Positions 1 through 9,812 of a stretch of 64,000 nt of DNA are shown here, piece after piece; position 1 is the first letter of the stretch, and each line of letters opens with the position of its first letter. Both the position numbers and the translations under genes were made by a program. The stretch is from the NCBI RefSeq assembly GCF_902726645.1, contig NZ_CACVAO010000001.1:372001-436000 (forward strand), written 5' to 3'. Below the pieces are notes generated by a model that saw only the letters and a list, made by a program, of their open reading frames with translations, was not told the DNA's origin and made no database searches. Source of the DNA: Halobacillus ihumii. Lineage in GTDB: Bacteria > Bacillota > Bacilli > Bacillales > Halobacillaceae.

Positions 1-552
1 GGAGGGTTGGACGGTAAAACAATTGTGATCGATGCGGGCCATGGTGGATTTGATCCTGGAGCCATTGGCATAAGTGGAAGCTATGAAAAAACACTGACCT
101 TACAAACAGCTCAACAACTGAAACGTACACTAGAACAAAATGGAGCTCAAGTCATCATGACTCGCTCCAATGATTCCTATGTATCGCTATCAGCGAGAAC
201 CATTATTTCAAATGCTTCGCAAGCGGATCTTTTCATAAGTGTTCACTATAATAGTTATCCCCAATCAGCCAGCGCCACCGGAATTAGCACGTACTATTAT
301 CATAGCAACGCAAAATCACTTGCGAGCAACATTCAATCTGGCATGAGACGTACAACTGAATTAAGGGATCGCGGCATCAGGCATGGGGACTTTCATGTCC
401 TAAGGAATAATAATAAACCAGCGGTTCTGCTTGAACTAGGCTTCCTATCTAACTCCAAAGAAGAACAAACTGTCAGCAGCGCAAATTATCAGAAAAAAGT
501 AAGTCAAGGAATTAAAAGTGGTCTCGAAAACTACTTTAACAAGTCATCCTAG
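1..552 (+). CDS. N-acetylmuramoyl-L-alanine amidase, C-terminal catalytic domain (5' end outside window)
   Basis: Zinc amidase of the Amidase_3 (LytC/CwlB) family, which cleaves the bond between N-acetylmuramic acid and the stem peptide of peptidoglycan. The visible part is one catalytic domain. It has IDAGHGG near the start (first Zn ligand), a Glu in the following SYEKTL segment, SVHYNS (third ligand) and the catalytic Glu in LLELGFLSN. The frame is open to base 1, so the protein very probably continues upstream. A TTG at position 7 is possible but has no separate ribosome site. By position next to dtd-relA it corresponds to B. subtilis YrvJ, which carries SH3 repeats before the amidase domain; those would lie outside the window. 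The protein should act outside the cell. Confidence 0.9.
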   Translation, partial: GGLDGKTIVIDAGHGGFDPGAIGISGSYEKTLTLQTAQQLKRTLEQNGAQVIMTRSNDSYVSLSARTIISNASQADLFISVHYNSYPQSASATGISTYYYHSNAKSLASNIQSGMRRTTELRDRGIRHGDFHVLRNNNKPAVLLELGFLSNSKEEQTVSSANYQKKVSQGIKSGLENYFNKSS

Positions 553-580
553 AGTCTTTTCTCATATACGGCAAACAAGA

Positions 581-654
581 CGGCTGGGACAAAACCTGAA
601 TGAAGCATAAAGTAATCCGAACTGAATTCAGTTCGGATTACTTGCGTCCTAGCC
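581..654. repeat. Hairpin repeat with a perfect 34-bp palindrome between amidase gene and dtd
   Basis: Between the convergent amidase gene and dtd, bases 610-643 are a perfect palindrome (17-base arms, centre GAATTC). An outer pair, GGCTGGGAC (581-589) and GTCCTAGCC (646-654), can also pair with one wobble, giving a nested hairpin of about 74 nt. It probably stops transcription from both sides, although neither strand has a long T run. The GGCTGGGAC start resembles dispersed intergenic repeats of Firmicutes, as I remember them. Confidence 0.6.
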
Positions 655-655
655 T

Positions 656-1102
656 CTATTTATTCTTACTATCTAGTATAAGGGTTACCGGTCCTGTATT
701 CGTTAACTGCACATTCATCATAGCCCCAAATGCACCAGTTTCAACCTTTATCCCTTCATCTTTCACCATTTCGTTGAAGCGTTCGTATAATTGATTGGCT
801 ATATCAGGTTTCGCTGCTTCCATAAAATTAGGACGTCTCCCTTTACGAGTATCCCCATATAGAGTGAACTGAGAAATGGAAAGCAACCCACCTTTAACAT
901 CATGTAAAGAGTGATTCATTTTTCCATCCTCATCTTCAAAAATTCTCAAGTGGGGAATTTTATTCGCCAAATAGCGAGCATCCTCTTCCGTATCTTCATG
1001 TGTAACCCCCAATAAGACAACAAGGCCTTCATGGATCGCTCCCGTTTGCTGTTGTTCAACTTCAACGGAGGCATTTACTGCTCTTTGTATCACAGCTCTC
1101 AT
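656..1102 (-). CDS. dtd: D-aminoacyl-tRNA deacylase
   Basis: Hydrolyses D-aminoacyl-tRNA (D-Tyr-tRNA and others) in the cytoplasm, keeping D-amino acids out of translation. The 148-residue protein starts [14 protein letters not shown] and has the family motifs [15 protein letters not shown] and, near the end, [19 protein letters not shown], which contain the two active-site segments SQFTL and NTGPVT. An upstream in-frame ATG would add 12 residues unlike the family, so the start at 1102 behind an AGGGAGAAG site is preferred. It follows relA by 22 bp and is probably co-transcribed with it, as in B. subtilis. Confidence 0.95.
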   Translation of the reverse strand: MRAVIQRAVNASVEVEQQQTGAIHEGLVVLLGVTHEDTEEDARYLANKIPHLRIFEDEDGKMNHSLHDVKGGLLSISQFTLYGDTRKGRRPNFMEAAKPDIANQLYERFNEMVKDEGIKVETGAFGAMMNVQLTNTGPVTLILDSKNK

Positions 1103-1124
1103 GCTACATCTTCTCCCTTTACAC

Positions 1125-3329
1125 TTATTGCATGACACGACGAACTGTATACACGTCGTGAATTTGTTTGATCCGCTCTACAATTTTACGTAAGTGCTCT
1201 GTATTTTGGATTAGAATGGTAATATGGATCGTTGCCATTTTATTACGATCCGACTTTCCAGATACAGCCGTAATGTTCGTCTTCGTTTCATTGACTGCCT
1301 GCAGTACCTCATTTAACAACCCGCGGCGGTCGTAGCCCCATATTTCCAAATCAACATGATATTGTTTCGTATCCTGTGGCCCTTTTTCCCAGTGAACAGG
1401 AAGTAATCTTGCTCTAGCTTCCTCTGTATGGACATTTGGACAATCCGCCCGGTGAACGGATACCCCTCTGCCCTTCGTTATATAACCCACGATTTCGTCG
1501 CCAGGTACAGGGTTGCAGCATTTGGACAAACGAACAAGAAGGTTATCCACTCCCTCTACTCGAACGCCTGAGTCTCTTTTGCCCTTTTTTGAGGAACTCT
1601 TAATTTCGGTGGTAGTGACATCAGCCAAGGTCTCCTCCAAATTCTGCTCTTTTTGCTTTTGTTTCCTGATTTTCTCAGTTAACCGTGTTGCAATTTGGGC
1701 AGCTGTAATCCCCTGATAGCCGACAGCCGCAAACATATCTTCTTCATTAGTAAAATTAAACTTTTCAGCCACACGATTAAGGTTATCCACCGTGAAAACT
1801 TCTTTCGGCTGAATATCAAAATTCCGAATTTCCCGTTCCACCATTTCGCGGCCTTTTGTGACGTTTTCCTCTTTTCGCTGCCGTTTGAAAAACTGTTTAA
1901 TTTTATTTTTAGCTTGAGATGTTTGGGTAAGCTTAATCCAGTCCTTGGAAGGTCCGTATGAGTGCTTGGATGTCATCATTTCAACGATGTCGCCCGTCTT
2001 CAATTGATAATCAAGCGGCTCCATTTTCCCATTCACCTTTGCCCCAATGGTCTGGTTTCCTACTTCTGTATGAATTCGATAGGCGAAATCAATCGGTACA
2101 GACCCTGACGGCAGTTCAATTACATCCCCTTTTGGTGTGAAAACATAGACCATATCAGAAAATAGATCAACTTTTAAGGATTCCATAAATTCTTCTGCAT
2201 CGTGGGTTTCATTTTGCCAATCTAAAATTTCTCGGAACCAGGTAAGTTTTTCTTCGAAAGATTGAACCGCTGGCGTCTGTTTACCTTCTTTGTATGCCCA
2301 ATGAGCAGCGATTCCGTATTCGGCAATCTCATGCATATCGTGAGTTCGAATCTGGACTTCCAGAGGGTCACCTTTTGGACCGATAACGGTAGTATGCAAC
2401 GATTGATATAAGTTGGGCTTAGGCATGGCAATATAGTCTTTAAATCGTCCAGGCATTGGTTTCCAGCATGTATGGATAATACCTAACACGGCATAACAGT
2501 CTTTTATACTGTCAACTTGTATTCTGACAGCCAGTAAATCATAAATTTCATTAAACTGTTTGTTTTGCAAGACCATCTTACGATAAATACTATATAAATG
2601 TTTGGGACGACCATTCAAATCTGCTTCAATATTTACATCTTTCAACTGCTCACGAATTTCATCAATAACTTCATCTATATAGGACTCTCTTTCGTTACGC
2701 TTCTGCTTCATTAAATGAACAATTCTATAATACTGTTGTGGATTTAAATAGCGTAACGCGGTATCTTCCAGTTCCCACTTAATAGTGGAAATCCCAAGCC
2801 GGTGAGCCAACGGTGCGAAAATTTCTAAAGTTTCATTTGAAATTCTCCGCTGTTTCTCAGGAGGAAGATGCTTTAATGTTCGCATGTTATGCAAGCGATC
2901 AGCCAGTTTTATTAAAATCACCCGCATATCTTTAGCCATTGCCACAAACATTTTACGATGGTTCTCAGCTTGCTGTGCTTCTTTTGATTTATATTTAATT
3001 TTTCCTAATTTTGTTACACCATCAACTAGCATGGAAACTTCAGTATTAAATGTTTCCTCAATTTCTTCTAATTTAATCTCCGTATCTTCTACCACATCGT
3101 GAAGAAAACCGCCTGCAATCGTTTCAGGATCCATCTCAAGGTTAACCAGAATACCAGCAACTTGAATCGGGTGGATAATGTACGGCTCTCCAGACTTTCG
3201 GAATTGCTCACTGTGAGCCTCATTAGCAAACTCAAAAGCCTTGCGAATAAATGCAAGGTCATCTTTATTCATATAGCGTCCTGCCTGCTCTATTACTTCT
3301 TCAGCTGTAAGTATGTTGTCTTTAGCCAT
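1125..3329 (-). CDS. relA: Bifunctional (p)ppGpp synthetase/hydrolase
   Basis: Long RelA/SpoT homologue (734 aa) that makes and degrades the alarmone (p)ppGpp in the stringent response. The N-terminal HD hydrolase domain is intact: His53, His77-Asp78 in FLHDVVEDT and Glu81-Asp82. The synthetase domain has [19 protein letters not shown] and [20 protein letters not shown] domain follows ([19 protein letters not shown]), then a Cys/His segment ([11 protein letters not shown]) and a C-terminal ACT/RRM domain. Both activities therefore look functional, as expected for a Firmicute Rel. A good sigma-A promoter sits 54-82 bp upstream, so relA-dtd has its own transcript, separate from apt-recJ. Confidence 0.98.
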   Translation of the reverse strand: MAKDNILTAEEVIEQAGRYMNKDDLAFIRKAFEFANEAHSEQFRKSGEPYIIHPIQVAGILVNLEMDPETIAGGFLHDVVEDTEIKLEEIEETFNTEVSMLVDGVTKLGKIKYKSKEAQQAENHRKMFVAMAKDMRVILIKLADRLHNMRTLKHLPPEKQRRISNETLEIFAPLAHRLGISTIKWELEDTALRYLNPQQYYRIVHLMKQKRNERESYIDEVIDEIREQLKDVNIEADLNGRPKHLYSIYRKMVLQNKQFNEIYDLLAVRIQVDSIKDCYAVLGIIHTCWKPMPGRFKDYIAMPKPNLYQSLHTTVIGPKGDPLEVQIRTHDMHEIAEYGIAAHWAYKEGKQTPAVQSFEEKLTWFREILDWQNETHDAEEFMESLKVDLFSDMVYVFTPKGDVIELPSGSVPIDFAYRIHTEVGNQTIGAKVNGKMEPLDYQLKTGDIVEMMTSKHSYGPSKDWIKLTQTSQAKNKIKQFFKRQRKEENVTKGREMVEREIRNFDIQPKEVFTVDNLNRVAEKFNFTNEEDMFAAVGYQGITAAQIATRLTEKIRKQKQKEQNLEETLADVTTTEIKSSSKKGKRDSGVRVEGVDNLLVRLSKCCNPVPGDEIVGYITKGRGVSVHRADCPNVHTEEARARLLPVHWEKGPQDTKQYHVDLEIWGYDRRGLLNEVLQAVNETKTNITAVSGKSDRNKMATIHITILIQNTEHLRKIVERIKQIHDVYTVRRVMQ

Positions 3330-3382
3330 ATCATCACCCTGATTTCTGTATGCTTCTTCACAAAATTTGTGGTTTGCTTACC

Positions 3383-3411
3383 ATTATCAAAAAAAGCTTG
3401 TCAATTGTAAA
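3383..3411 (-). promoter_or_regulatory. Sigma-A promoter of relA
   Basis: Read on the minus strand: TTTACA, 17 bp, GATAAT. The -10 is at 3383-3388 and the -35 at 3406-3411. The expected transcript begins near 3376, giving a leader of about 47 nt before relA. Inferred from consensus match only. Confidence 0.7.
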
Positions 3412-3424
3412 GGAAAAACGTCTA

Positions 3425-3533
3425 ATAAACGTGATTTACTTGATCATCACACGTCCAGAGATTAAGAAGCTCGGTTAGGGGCAGCAACTCAGCACAACCA
3501 TTAACCGAACTCCCTCAGTGATGCATACTGAGG
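3425..3533. other. Structured relA-apt spacer with several inverted repeats
   Basis: Three stems can be seen: CCTCAGT (3513-3519) with ACTGAGG (3527-3533), TCGGTTA (3471-3477) with TAACCGA (3502-3508), and a bulged pair around ACGTGAT/ATCACACGT (about 3428-3456). The block lies upstream of the relA promoter and downstream of the apt terminator, so it is not part of the main relA leader. No known riboswitch motif was recognised. Function unknown. Confidence 0.4.
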
Positions 3534-3550
3534 TCAAATCCTTCACGTGT

Positions 3551-3582
3551 AAAACAAAGAGCGCCCTGAAAAAGGACACTCT
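3551..3582 (-). terminator. Rho-independent terminator after apt
   Basis: Stem 3558-3566 with 3574-3582 (9 bp, two G-U pairs), followed on the minus strand by TTTGTTTT. It lies just after the apt stop codon and separates the recJ-apt transcript from relA. Confidence 0.75.
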
Positions 3583-3589
3583 CGTTCAT

Positions 3590-4102
3590 TTAATATTGCA
3601 TTAATGTAAGTACATCATACCCGTCAAGCTTTTCGCGTCCGTCTAAGTAAGTCAGTTCAACGAGAAAGGCACAGCCTGCTACTACTCCTCCGAGTTGTTC
3701 TACTAATGCAATTGTCGCTTCAATCGTTCCTCCTGTTGCTAATAAATCGTCAACAATCAGAACTCTTTGACCCGGTTTAATCGCATCTTTATGAATGGTA
3801 AGTACATCCTTACCGTATTCAAGACCATAGTCCACTTTAATGGTTTCCCTCGGAAGCTTCCCTTCTTTTCTAACTGGAGCAAAACCGACCTCCAGAGCAT
3901 AGGACACTGGGCAACCTACGATAAAACCGCGAGCTTCCGGCCCGACTACTAAATCAATTTCTTTATCTTTTGAGTAATCTACAATTTCGTCAACTGCAGA
4001 TTTAAAAACTTTCCCATTATCCATAAGTGGCGTTATATCTTTAAATGTAATTCCTTCTTTTGGCCAGTCTTGTACAATTGCAATGTGTTCTTTATAATCC
4101 AT
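3590..4102 (-). CDS. apt: Adenine phosphoribosyltransferase
   Basis: Converts adenine and PRPP to AMP (purine salvage, cytoplasm). The 170-residue length is standard. The PRPP-binding loop [13 protein letters not shown] is intact, as are the GPEARGFI segment and the YGLEYGKD hood region that typify Apt. Its start overlaps the recJ stop by 11 bp, indicating translational coupling with recJ, and a terminator follows directly. The recJ-apt-relA-dtd order is the one found across Bacillus. Confidence 0.97.
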   Translation of the reverse strand: MDYKEHIAIVQDWPKEGITFKDITPLMDNGKVFKSAVDEIVDYSKDKEIDLVVGPEARGFIVGCPVSYALEVGFAPVRKEGKLPRETIKVDYGLEYGKDVLTIHKDAIKPGQRVLIVDDLLATGGTIEATIALVEQLGGVVAGCAFLVELTYLDGREKLDGYDVLTLMQY

Positions 4103-6419
4103 TTACTACTTCCTCCCTGAGGCTGTTTCTCTGCTCATCAAACCAACTCTTCAACTCTTTATAATTCGAATAATATAAGGATTGTTCTACATATAATTGA
4201 TTTTTTCTTTCCTGATAAAGAATAGACTCCGTTAACTCTCTATGTGAAGGGGATGAATTAATCGTTAAAAATTCATCTTCCATTTTAACAAAACCCAGCT
4301 CAGAAAACACCTGAGAAATAAAATCAATCATGGAACGGTCCCAACCTTTTCGGGCAGCTAATTTGTCGCGATCTTGTTTCAAATGGAACGATTCACGCTT
4401 TACTAGCATACCATAAAACCATTTAAAATGGTTGCGGCTAGGCCATGTTTTTAAAAAAGCACTGTCTTCAACTTGATAACAAGCGTACACTTTACCCGGC
4501 TTAACTTCCCGTATCAAATCAGATAGATCGGTGAGCTTTTCAGGTAAATCAATAAGCAATAGACTATCAACCTCCGAAAGGTCAGACAGATCTGACGGGG
4601 TATAGACGGGAAGTTGAAATGGAATAGAGGTGGTCGAAGATCGCCGAAAACTTACAGCGGCATACGTATCCTGCTCAGAAAAAGTGATCTGTTTGTCAAG
4701 ATGCTTTGAACCTCTCAAGTCAAACAGCTGCCACGCCTGGACCTGTAAATCTTTCACCATAATTTGAGGATTCTTCTTTCCATTCCATTCATTTATTCCT
4801 AATTCGCCGACTACTTCTAGCTCGGCGTGGGGAGAGATGTGCGGATACATATCCCCCATACCAAATGCAATCCCGTCTAACTTCGCAGCTTCCTCTTGGA
4901 AGAGCACTTTAAGGTGGTTTTTACGACTTCCGATTAGTCTAAGTTCTTTCGGGGAGTGCTTTAAGTGAAATAAGGGCTTCGGATTCCCCATGCCAAATGG
5001 CCGGAGTTTATTGACTTCCTCAATCTGCTGCAAGGAAACGTCCCCTATTTCAATAGACATTTCGATATCAAGAACCTGCTGGTAATCATCTGCCGCAAGT
5101 TTCTGTTGTGCTAAGTGACTTAACTGTTGCCTTAGCTCATCAATTTTCTCCACATTAAGCGTCATCCCGGCAGCCTGAGCGTGGCCGCCAAAATGAAGAA
5201 ACGTCTCCCTTACTTCCATACAATTCGCAAAAAGGTCAAAGGCTTCAATGCTGCGCGCTGAACCTTTTGCTTGTTGTGTTTCTGGGTCAATCGCCAATAC
5301 AATGGCCGGTCGTTCAAATGTCCGAACAAGCTTTGAAGCGACAATCCCTAGAACTCCCGGATTCCAGCCTTCCTTAGCAACAACGATCACTTCACTAAGC
5401 TCCTGCTCCCCGCTCGCGAGCATTCGTTCTGCTTCCTTTGCTGTATCAGCGACAATTTTTTGACGTTCCTGATTAAGTTGATTAATAAATACAGCTAAAC
5501 GGTCTGCTTCCTCTGGATCCTCTGTTAAAAACAATTCCACAGCGGGATTTGCATCCTGCAAGCGTCCAACAGCGTTTACGCGTGGACCAATGGTAAATCC
5601 AATCGTTTCTTCATCCACTTCACCCTCTATACCTGCTACCTTTATTAATGCTCTAATCCCCAACCTGTTCGATCGGGCAATTGCTTTTAAACCGTATGTA
5701 ACAAGCACACGATTTTCATCTTGCAAGGGAACGAGATCAGCTACCGTTCCGATTGCCACCATATCTAACAAATGATCTGGTAACCTGCCTAACAATGCGG
5801 TAGCAAACTTGAAAGCTACTCCAACACCAGCAAGTTCATTAAATGGATAGCTTTCAGAAGTTTTAGGATGAATGATCGCAAAAGCTTCTGGCAGCACCTC
5901 TTGTACTTCATGGTGATCCGTAATAATCAAGTCTATGCCAAGCTCTTTGGCTATATCGGCTTCTGGGATAGCTGCGATCCCTGTATCCACCGTTATGATT
6001 AGTGAAAAGCCATTTTCCGCAGCTTGTCTAAAAGCCGCTTCGTTCGGACCATATCCTTCTGTAAAACGGTTCGGGATGTAGAAATCGCAATCCGCTCCAG
6101 CCTCAGTCAATGCTTCCATCATAACAGTTGTCGAGCTTACTCCATCAGCATCGTAATCCCCAAACACGAGAATTGGCTCACCATTTCTAATCGCTGTCTG
6201 GACTCTTTCGATGGCTCGTTCCATATCCTCCATCAAAAAAGGATCATGAAGATCATCCAAAGACGGATGAAGAAAACGGTCGATAGCTTCTGGTTCAGTC
6301 AAGTTTCTTTTTTCAAGGAGACGTCTCGTCATTTCTGACATGCCCTTGATAGAAGCTGTATCGGAAGAGTGTTGTTCGTCATTATATGTAAACTTCCATT
6401 TCATTTTACTTTGTAACAT
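4092..6419 (-). CDS. recJ: Single-stranded-DNA-specific exonuclease
   Basis: 5'-3' ssDNA exonuclease in recombination and repair, acting with RecQ-type helicases in the RecFOR pathway. The 775-residue protein has the DHH phosphoesterase motifs [12 protein letters not shown] and IITDHHEV and the DHHA1 motif [10 protein letters not shown], then an OB-fold and a long C-terminal extension typical of Bacillus RecJ. The start at 6419 ([10 protein letters not shown]) has AGGGGTG six bases upstream; the longer reading to 6449 would bury that site in coding sequence. It overlaps apt by 11 bp and lies 57 bp after the LapA-like gene. Confidence 0.96.
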   Translation of the reverse strand: MLQSKMKWKFTYNDEQHSSDTASIKGMSEMTRRLLEKRNLTEPEAIDRFLHPSLDDLHDPFLMEDMERAIERVQTAIRNGEPILVFGDYDADGVSSTTVMMEALTEAGADCDFYIPNRFTEGYGPNEAAFRQAAENGFSLIITVDTGIAAIPEADIAKELGIDLIITDHHEVQEVLPEAFAIIHPKTSESYPFNELAGVGVAFKFATALLGRLPDHLLDMVAIGTVADLVPLQDENRVLVTYGLKAIARSNRLGIRALIKVAGIEGEVDEETIGFTIGPRVNAVGRLQDANPAVELFLTEDPEEADRLAVFINQLNQERQKIVADTAKEAERMLASGEQELSEVIVVAKEGWNPGVLGIVASKLVRTFERPAIVLAIDPETQQAKGSARSIEAFDLFANCMEVRETFLHFGGHAQAAGMTLNVEKIDELRQQLSHLAQQKLAADDYQQVLDIEMSIEIGDVSLQQIEEVNKLRPFGMGNPKPLFHLKHSPKELRLIGSRKNHLKVLFQEEAAKLDGIAFGMGDMYPHISPHAELEVVGELGINEWNGKKNPQIMVKDLQVQAWQLFDLRGSKHLDKQITFSEQDTYAAVSFRRSSTTSIPFQLPVYTPSDLSDLSEVDSLLLIDLPEKLTDLSDLIREVKPGKVYACYQVEDSAFLKTWPSRNHFKWFYGMLVKRESFHLKQDRDKLAARKGWDRSMIDFISQVFSELGFVKMEDEFLTINSSPSHRELTESILYQERKNQLYVEQSLYYSNYKELKSWFDEQRNSLREEVVNGL

Positions 6420-6476
6420 GAATTCACCCCTGACCCATCTATTATACAAGAGGGAATCAGGGGGAGCAAACTACAC

Positions 6477-6821
6477 TTATTTTTCGTTCGAATTTGAATC
6501 CTCAGACTGAACTTCCTTATCAAGACTTGCATCTGTGTGTGATTGATCAGATTCTTCGGTCTGCATCTCAACATTTGTAGAATTCTTAAGCTGATGCTTG
6601 AGTGAACGGTTTTCACGCTGTAGCTTAAACAATCGGACCGCCCCTGCTAATGCTGTGACAAGCACCCCCATTAGAACAGAGATGATAATGACTAAAATCA
6701 ATGGTGCTTCTCCTGTCCCAAACAAGTAATTAACTTGGACAGGGTCTACATTAATAACAGCGAACACAGCAATTACTAAAGCAAATATAAGCGCAAGAAT
6801 GATATAAGTCTGACCTTTCAT
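6477..6821 (-). CDS. LapA-domain membrane protein (YrvD-like)
   Basis: Small inner-membrane protein (114 aa) of the LapA family (DUF1049). It has two hydrophobic segments, about residues 4-24 and 38-62, then a charged helix (LFKLQRENRSLKHQLKN) that looks like a coiled coil, and a hydrophilic acidic tail rich in S, E, N and D. In Gram-negative bacteria LapA acts in lipopolysaccharide assembly, but that role cannot apply to a Gram-positive cell and the function here is unknown. It lies between secDF and recJ, as yrvD does in B. subtilis. Confidence 0.75.
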   Translation of the reverse strand: MKGQTYIILALIFALVIAVFAVINVDPVQVNYLFGTGEAPLILVIIISVLMGVLVTALAGAVRLFKLQRENRSLKHQLKNSTNVEMQTEESDQSHTDASLDKEVQSEDSNSNEK

Positions 6822-6918
6822 TTTTCCCCCTCCTTCACCCTATCTATCCATCATTTCATATTCCTTTATACCCTGATCAGCTAAGAAATAATCCAATCAA
6901 TACTCATCATAAGGGAAG

Positions 6919-6956
6919 AAAAAACGACTGCCTTATGAAAGGACAATCGCTTTTTT
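6919..6956 (-). terminator. Terminator after secDF
   Basis: Imperfect stem pairing GCGATTGTCC with GGCAGTCGT, flanked by A and T runs. It is followed on the minus strand by TTTTTT and lies directly after the secDF stop. Confidence 0.75.
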
Positions 6957-6964
6957 GGTTCGAA

Positions 6965-9241
6965 TTATACTTGGGGACCACCCGTATTTTTCTTCTTACT
7001 AAATTCAATTGGTTTTTCTTTGATATTCTTACCGCGCCATACTAGCCATAGCTGGGCTGCGATGAAAAGAGATGAATACGTACCGGCAATTAATCCGACT
7101 ACAAGAGCAAATGCAAAGTTCGTAATCGAAGAAGCACCGAACACAAACAACATAACCGCTGCAAAGACTACAGTAAGAACCGTATTAAGACTTCGAGCCA
7201 TCGTCTGAAGTAAACTATCGTTTACGATTTTAGCCAGTTCTTTAAATGATTTGACTTTCTTTTTCAATCTGACATTTTCCCGGATCCGGTCAAATGTCAC
7301 AATCGTATCATTTATCGAATACCCCACAATCGTCAAAATGGCTGCGATAATGGTCACATCAAATTCTAATTGAGTGACACTAAATAACACAATCATGAAA
7401 AAGGCATCGTGCAGCAGGGCTAAAATAGCCGTCACAGCAAAGAATAACTCAAACCTTATCGCCACATAGATAATGATTCCTATTGCGGCATACAAGATGG
7501 ATAGAGCTGCATTTTGAGCCAATTGCTCACCGACAATAGATGAAACAGTACTAATATTAGGCGTGCTTCCATACTCTTCTTTAAAATAATCTTGTACTTC
7601 AGCTACCTTTGTCTTACTTAATTCTGTTTCGAAACGTGCTACAGCGATTCGGCTTTGGTCACCAGAAATGACAACTTGTTTCGGATCTAATCCAAATTCG
7701 CTTTTAAAGGTTTCTTCGACCTGTTCCGCTTCAATCTTTTCGTTGGCTAGAATTGAAACGCGTGAACCACTTGTAAAGTCAATACCCAGATTCAGCCCGA
7801 ATACACCTAACACGATTCCCCCTACTACGATTAATAAGATAGATAAGGAAAAGAAACGTTTACGTGCCCCAACTAAATTAAATTTACGGTTAAGGAACGT
7901 TGGTTCAGGCTCTTCGCCATCCTTGAGAGAATGAATTTCATCCGGCTTAACTCCGAACCACCGTGGACGTTTGTTTAGGAACCGGCTATTTACCCATAGA
8001 CCCAAGAACAGGCGACTGGCATAAACGGATGTAATGAAACTGACCAAAATGCTGATAATCAGCATGGTGGCGAACCCTTTGACAGAACTTGTACCAAAAG
8101 TAAAAAGAACAGCTGCTGCGATTAAGGTTGTAATGTTCGCATCTAAGATGGTCGTCAGTGATCGTTTATTACCGGCTTTAAATGCAGACTTCACAGACTT
8201 GCCGGCCTTCAGTTCTTCCTTAATCCGCTCGTAGGTAATAATATTGGCATCAACCGCCATACCTACACCTAAAATAATCGCGGCAATTCCTGGCAATGTA
8301 AGAATCCCTTGCAACAGTTCAAATACGAGAAGTACTAAATAAATATAGGCAGAAAGCGTAACAACAGAAATGACACCAGGGAATCGATAGTAAACGATCA
8401 TATAAATGAAAATTAACGCGATTCCAATCAAACCGGCTATGACTGTTTTGTTCATCGCCTGTTCACCAAATTGTGCTCCTACAGATGTAGAGTATGTTTC
8501 CTCCAGTTCGACAGGAAGGGAACCTGCATTAATCAGATCCGCCAGCTGCTTGGCCGACTCTACTGTAAAGTCACCGGTTATTTGAACCGTATCACTTCTT
8601 ACCGGCCCATCTGAGAAAGCTGGTGCAGATAAATATGCTGGATTCTCAGTTCCATATTCTTCTGCAAAAGAAGTATCTTCATCATAATCCAGCCATATAA
8701 CCAATAAATCATCACGATAAGGCGTGCTTGGATCTTGATCCTTATTAACAATCTCTTTGGATACTTCATAGAATTGAGATGCACTCTTCACTTCTAAGGA
8801 GACAGCTGGATTATTCATCTGGTCATATGTCTGCTGAGCACTTCCTTCTACTATGTCCGAGCCATCCATATACTCTTTTCCTTCTACACCTCTGAACGAT
8901 AATTCAGCCGTAGTGGATAAAAGCTTCCTTGCTTCTTCTTGATTCTCAACTCCAGCTAATTGAACACGGATTTTTGATTCATCTTCGATAGAAATGTTCG
9001 CTTCACTAATTCCTAATGTGTTCACACGTCGAGTTAATGACTCAACGGTTGCTTCCAGGGCTGTTCGATTAATTTCCTGACCTTCATTCAATGGCTCAAC
9101 ATCGTAAAGAATTTCAAAGCCGCCTTGCAGATCCAACCCTAAATTAATATCTTTTGTCACACCAGTTATGGTTGTGCCAATTGTAGCAGCTACTAAGATC
9201 ACTACTAGAAAAAAGGCAACAATTCGACCCCGTTTGACCAT
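6965..9241 (-). CDS. secDF: Fused protein translocase subunit SecDF
   Basis: RND-type accessory of the Sec translocon that uses the proton gradient to help pull exported proteins out of the membrane. The 758-residue protein is a natural SecD-SecF fusion, as in B. subtilis. The SecD half has an N-terminal membrane helix, then NLGLDLQGGFEILYDV, a long extracytoplasmic P1 region and five further helices with GVGMAVDANIITYERIKEE. The SecF half begins near residue 460 with FNLVGARKRFF, NLGIDFTSG and later IVGYSINDTIVTFDRIREN. No frameshift between the halves. A terminator follows. Confidence 0.98.
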   Translation of the reverse strand: MVKRGRIVAFFLVVILVAATIGTTITGVTKDINLGLDLQGGFEILYDVEPLNEGQEINRTALEATVESLTRRVNTLGISEANISIEDESKIRVQLAGVENQEEARKLLSTTAELSFRGVEGKEYMDGSDIVEGSAQQTYDQMNNPAVSLEVKSASQFYEVSKEIVNKDQDPSTPYRDDLLVIWLDYDEDTSFAEEYGTENPAYLSAPAFSDGPVRSDTVQITGDFTVESAKQLADLINAGSLPVELEETYSTSVGAQFGEQAMNKTVIAGLIGIALIFIYMIVYYRFPGVISVVTLSAYIYLVLLVFELLQGILTLPGIAAIILGVGMAVDANIITYERIKEELKAGKSVKSAFKAGNKRSLTTILDANITTLIAAAVLFTFGTSSVKGFATMLIISILVSFITSVYASRLFLGLWVNSRFLNKRPRWFGVKPDEIHSLKDGEEPEPTFLNRKFNLVGARKRFFSLSILLIVVGGIVLGVFGLNLGIDFTSGSRVSILANEKIEAEQVEETFKSEFGLDPKQVVISGDQSRIAVARFETELSKTKVAEVQDYFKEEYGSTPNISTVSSIVGEQLAQNAALSILYAAIGIIIYVAIRFELFFAVTAILALLHDAFFMIVLFSVTQLEFDVTIIAAILTIVGYSINDTIVTFDRIRENVRLKKKVKSFKELAKIVNDSLLQTMARSLNTVLTVVFAAVMLFVFGASSITNFAFALVVGLIAGTYSSLFIAAQLWLVWRGKNIKEKPIEFSKKKNTGGPQV

Positions 9242-9286
9242 AACGCTTTTGCCCCCTTCATTTCACGCTTCTAGCTTATGTAATAG

Positions 9287-9311
9287 AAAAGGCATCAAGA
9301 TGCCATTTTTA
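9287..9311 (-). terminator. Probable terminator after comN
   Basis: Minus-strand hairpin AAAATGGCATC/GATGCCTTTT with a very short loop and a T-rich tail. It lies between the comN stop (9399) and the secDF start (9241). The rest of the 157-bp spacer shows nothing clear. Confidence 0.5.
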
Positions 9312-9398
9312 TCCTTCTATAAGCCTCTCACACTCCGTTATTACCATCATTCAACAGCATACAACAATAGACCCATTATAATACTTAGCCAAAAGATG

Positions 9399-9695
9399 TC
9401 AATCTGAGTTACTGTCATTAGACAGTGCTTGGATAGACGCCGCCAAGTCATCTTCCTGATAAGCTTCTACTGTAAGATAGCTGACATATTTGTTGGTACT
9501 TAAATGAAAGATGTCCTGTACCACTTCATATAACCTTTTCTCGACATTCTTCTTCCATATTTTTTTCTCTAAGCATTTCCATATATCTTCTGTACTTGCT
9601 TCAGCGTAACCCATACTTATAAATTCTTCCTTTTTACTAATTAAAACTGGCTTTACTTCATCCTTCCATTCACTAACATGTTTTGTCTCTTCCAT
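9399..9695 (-). CDS. comN: Post-transcriptional regulator ComN
   Basis: A 98-residue soluble acidic protein recognised by family (post-transcriptional regulator, PF13797) and by its position next to secDF and spoVB. In B. subtilis ComN (YrzD) controls comE operon mRNA and so late competence. Visible features are WKCLEKKIWKK, RLYEVVQDIFHLSTNKYVSYLTVEAY and a short acidic C-terminus. Assignment rests on length, sequence character and synteny; no enzymatic motif is present. Confidence 0.75.
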   Translation of the reverse strand: MEETKHVSEWKDEVKPVLISKKEEFISMGYAEASTEDIWKCLEKKIWKKNVEKRLYEVVQDIFHLSTNKYVSYLTVEAYQEDDLAASIQALSNDSNSD

Positions 9696-9761
9696 TTTTA
9701 GATACCACCACCTATAAGTTATCTAGACAAAATCTATTGTCATGCCTTGTCCATCTTATCG

Positions 9762-9769
9762 CATATACT
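9762..9769 (+). promoter_or_regulatory. Possible sigma-E -10 element before spoVB
   Basis: CATATACT matches the sigma-E -10 consensus CATACANT at all but one position and lies 44 bp before the spoVB start. The -35 region is poor. B. subtilis spoVB is known to be sigma-E controlled, which is the main support. Confidence 0.35.
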
Positions 9770-9812
9770 TTATTGTAGCTGAATTTCAATTCTTTGAGAA
9801 GGCGGATCTATT

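Noticed and set aside
600..794. Plus-strand ORF over the palindrome and 3' end of dtd
   Set aside because: Antisense shadow of dtd without a ribosome site.
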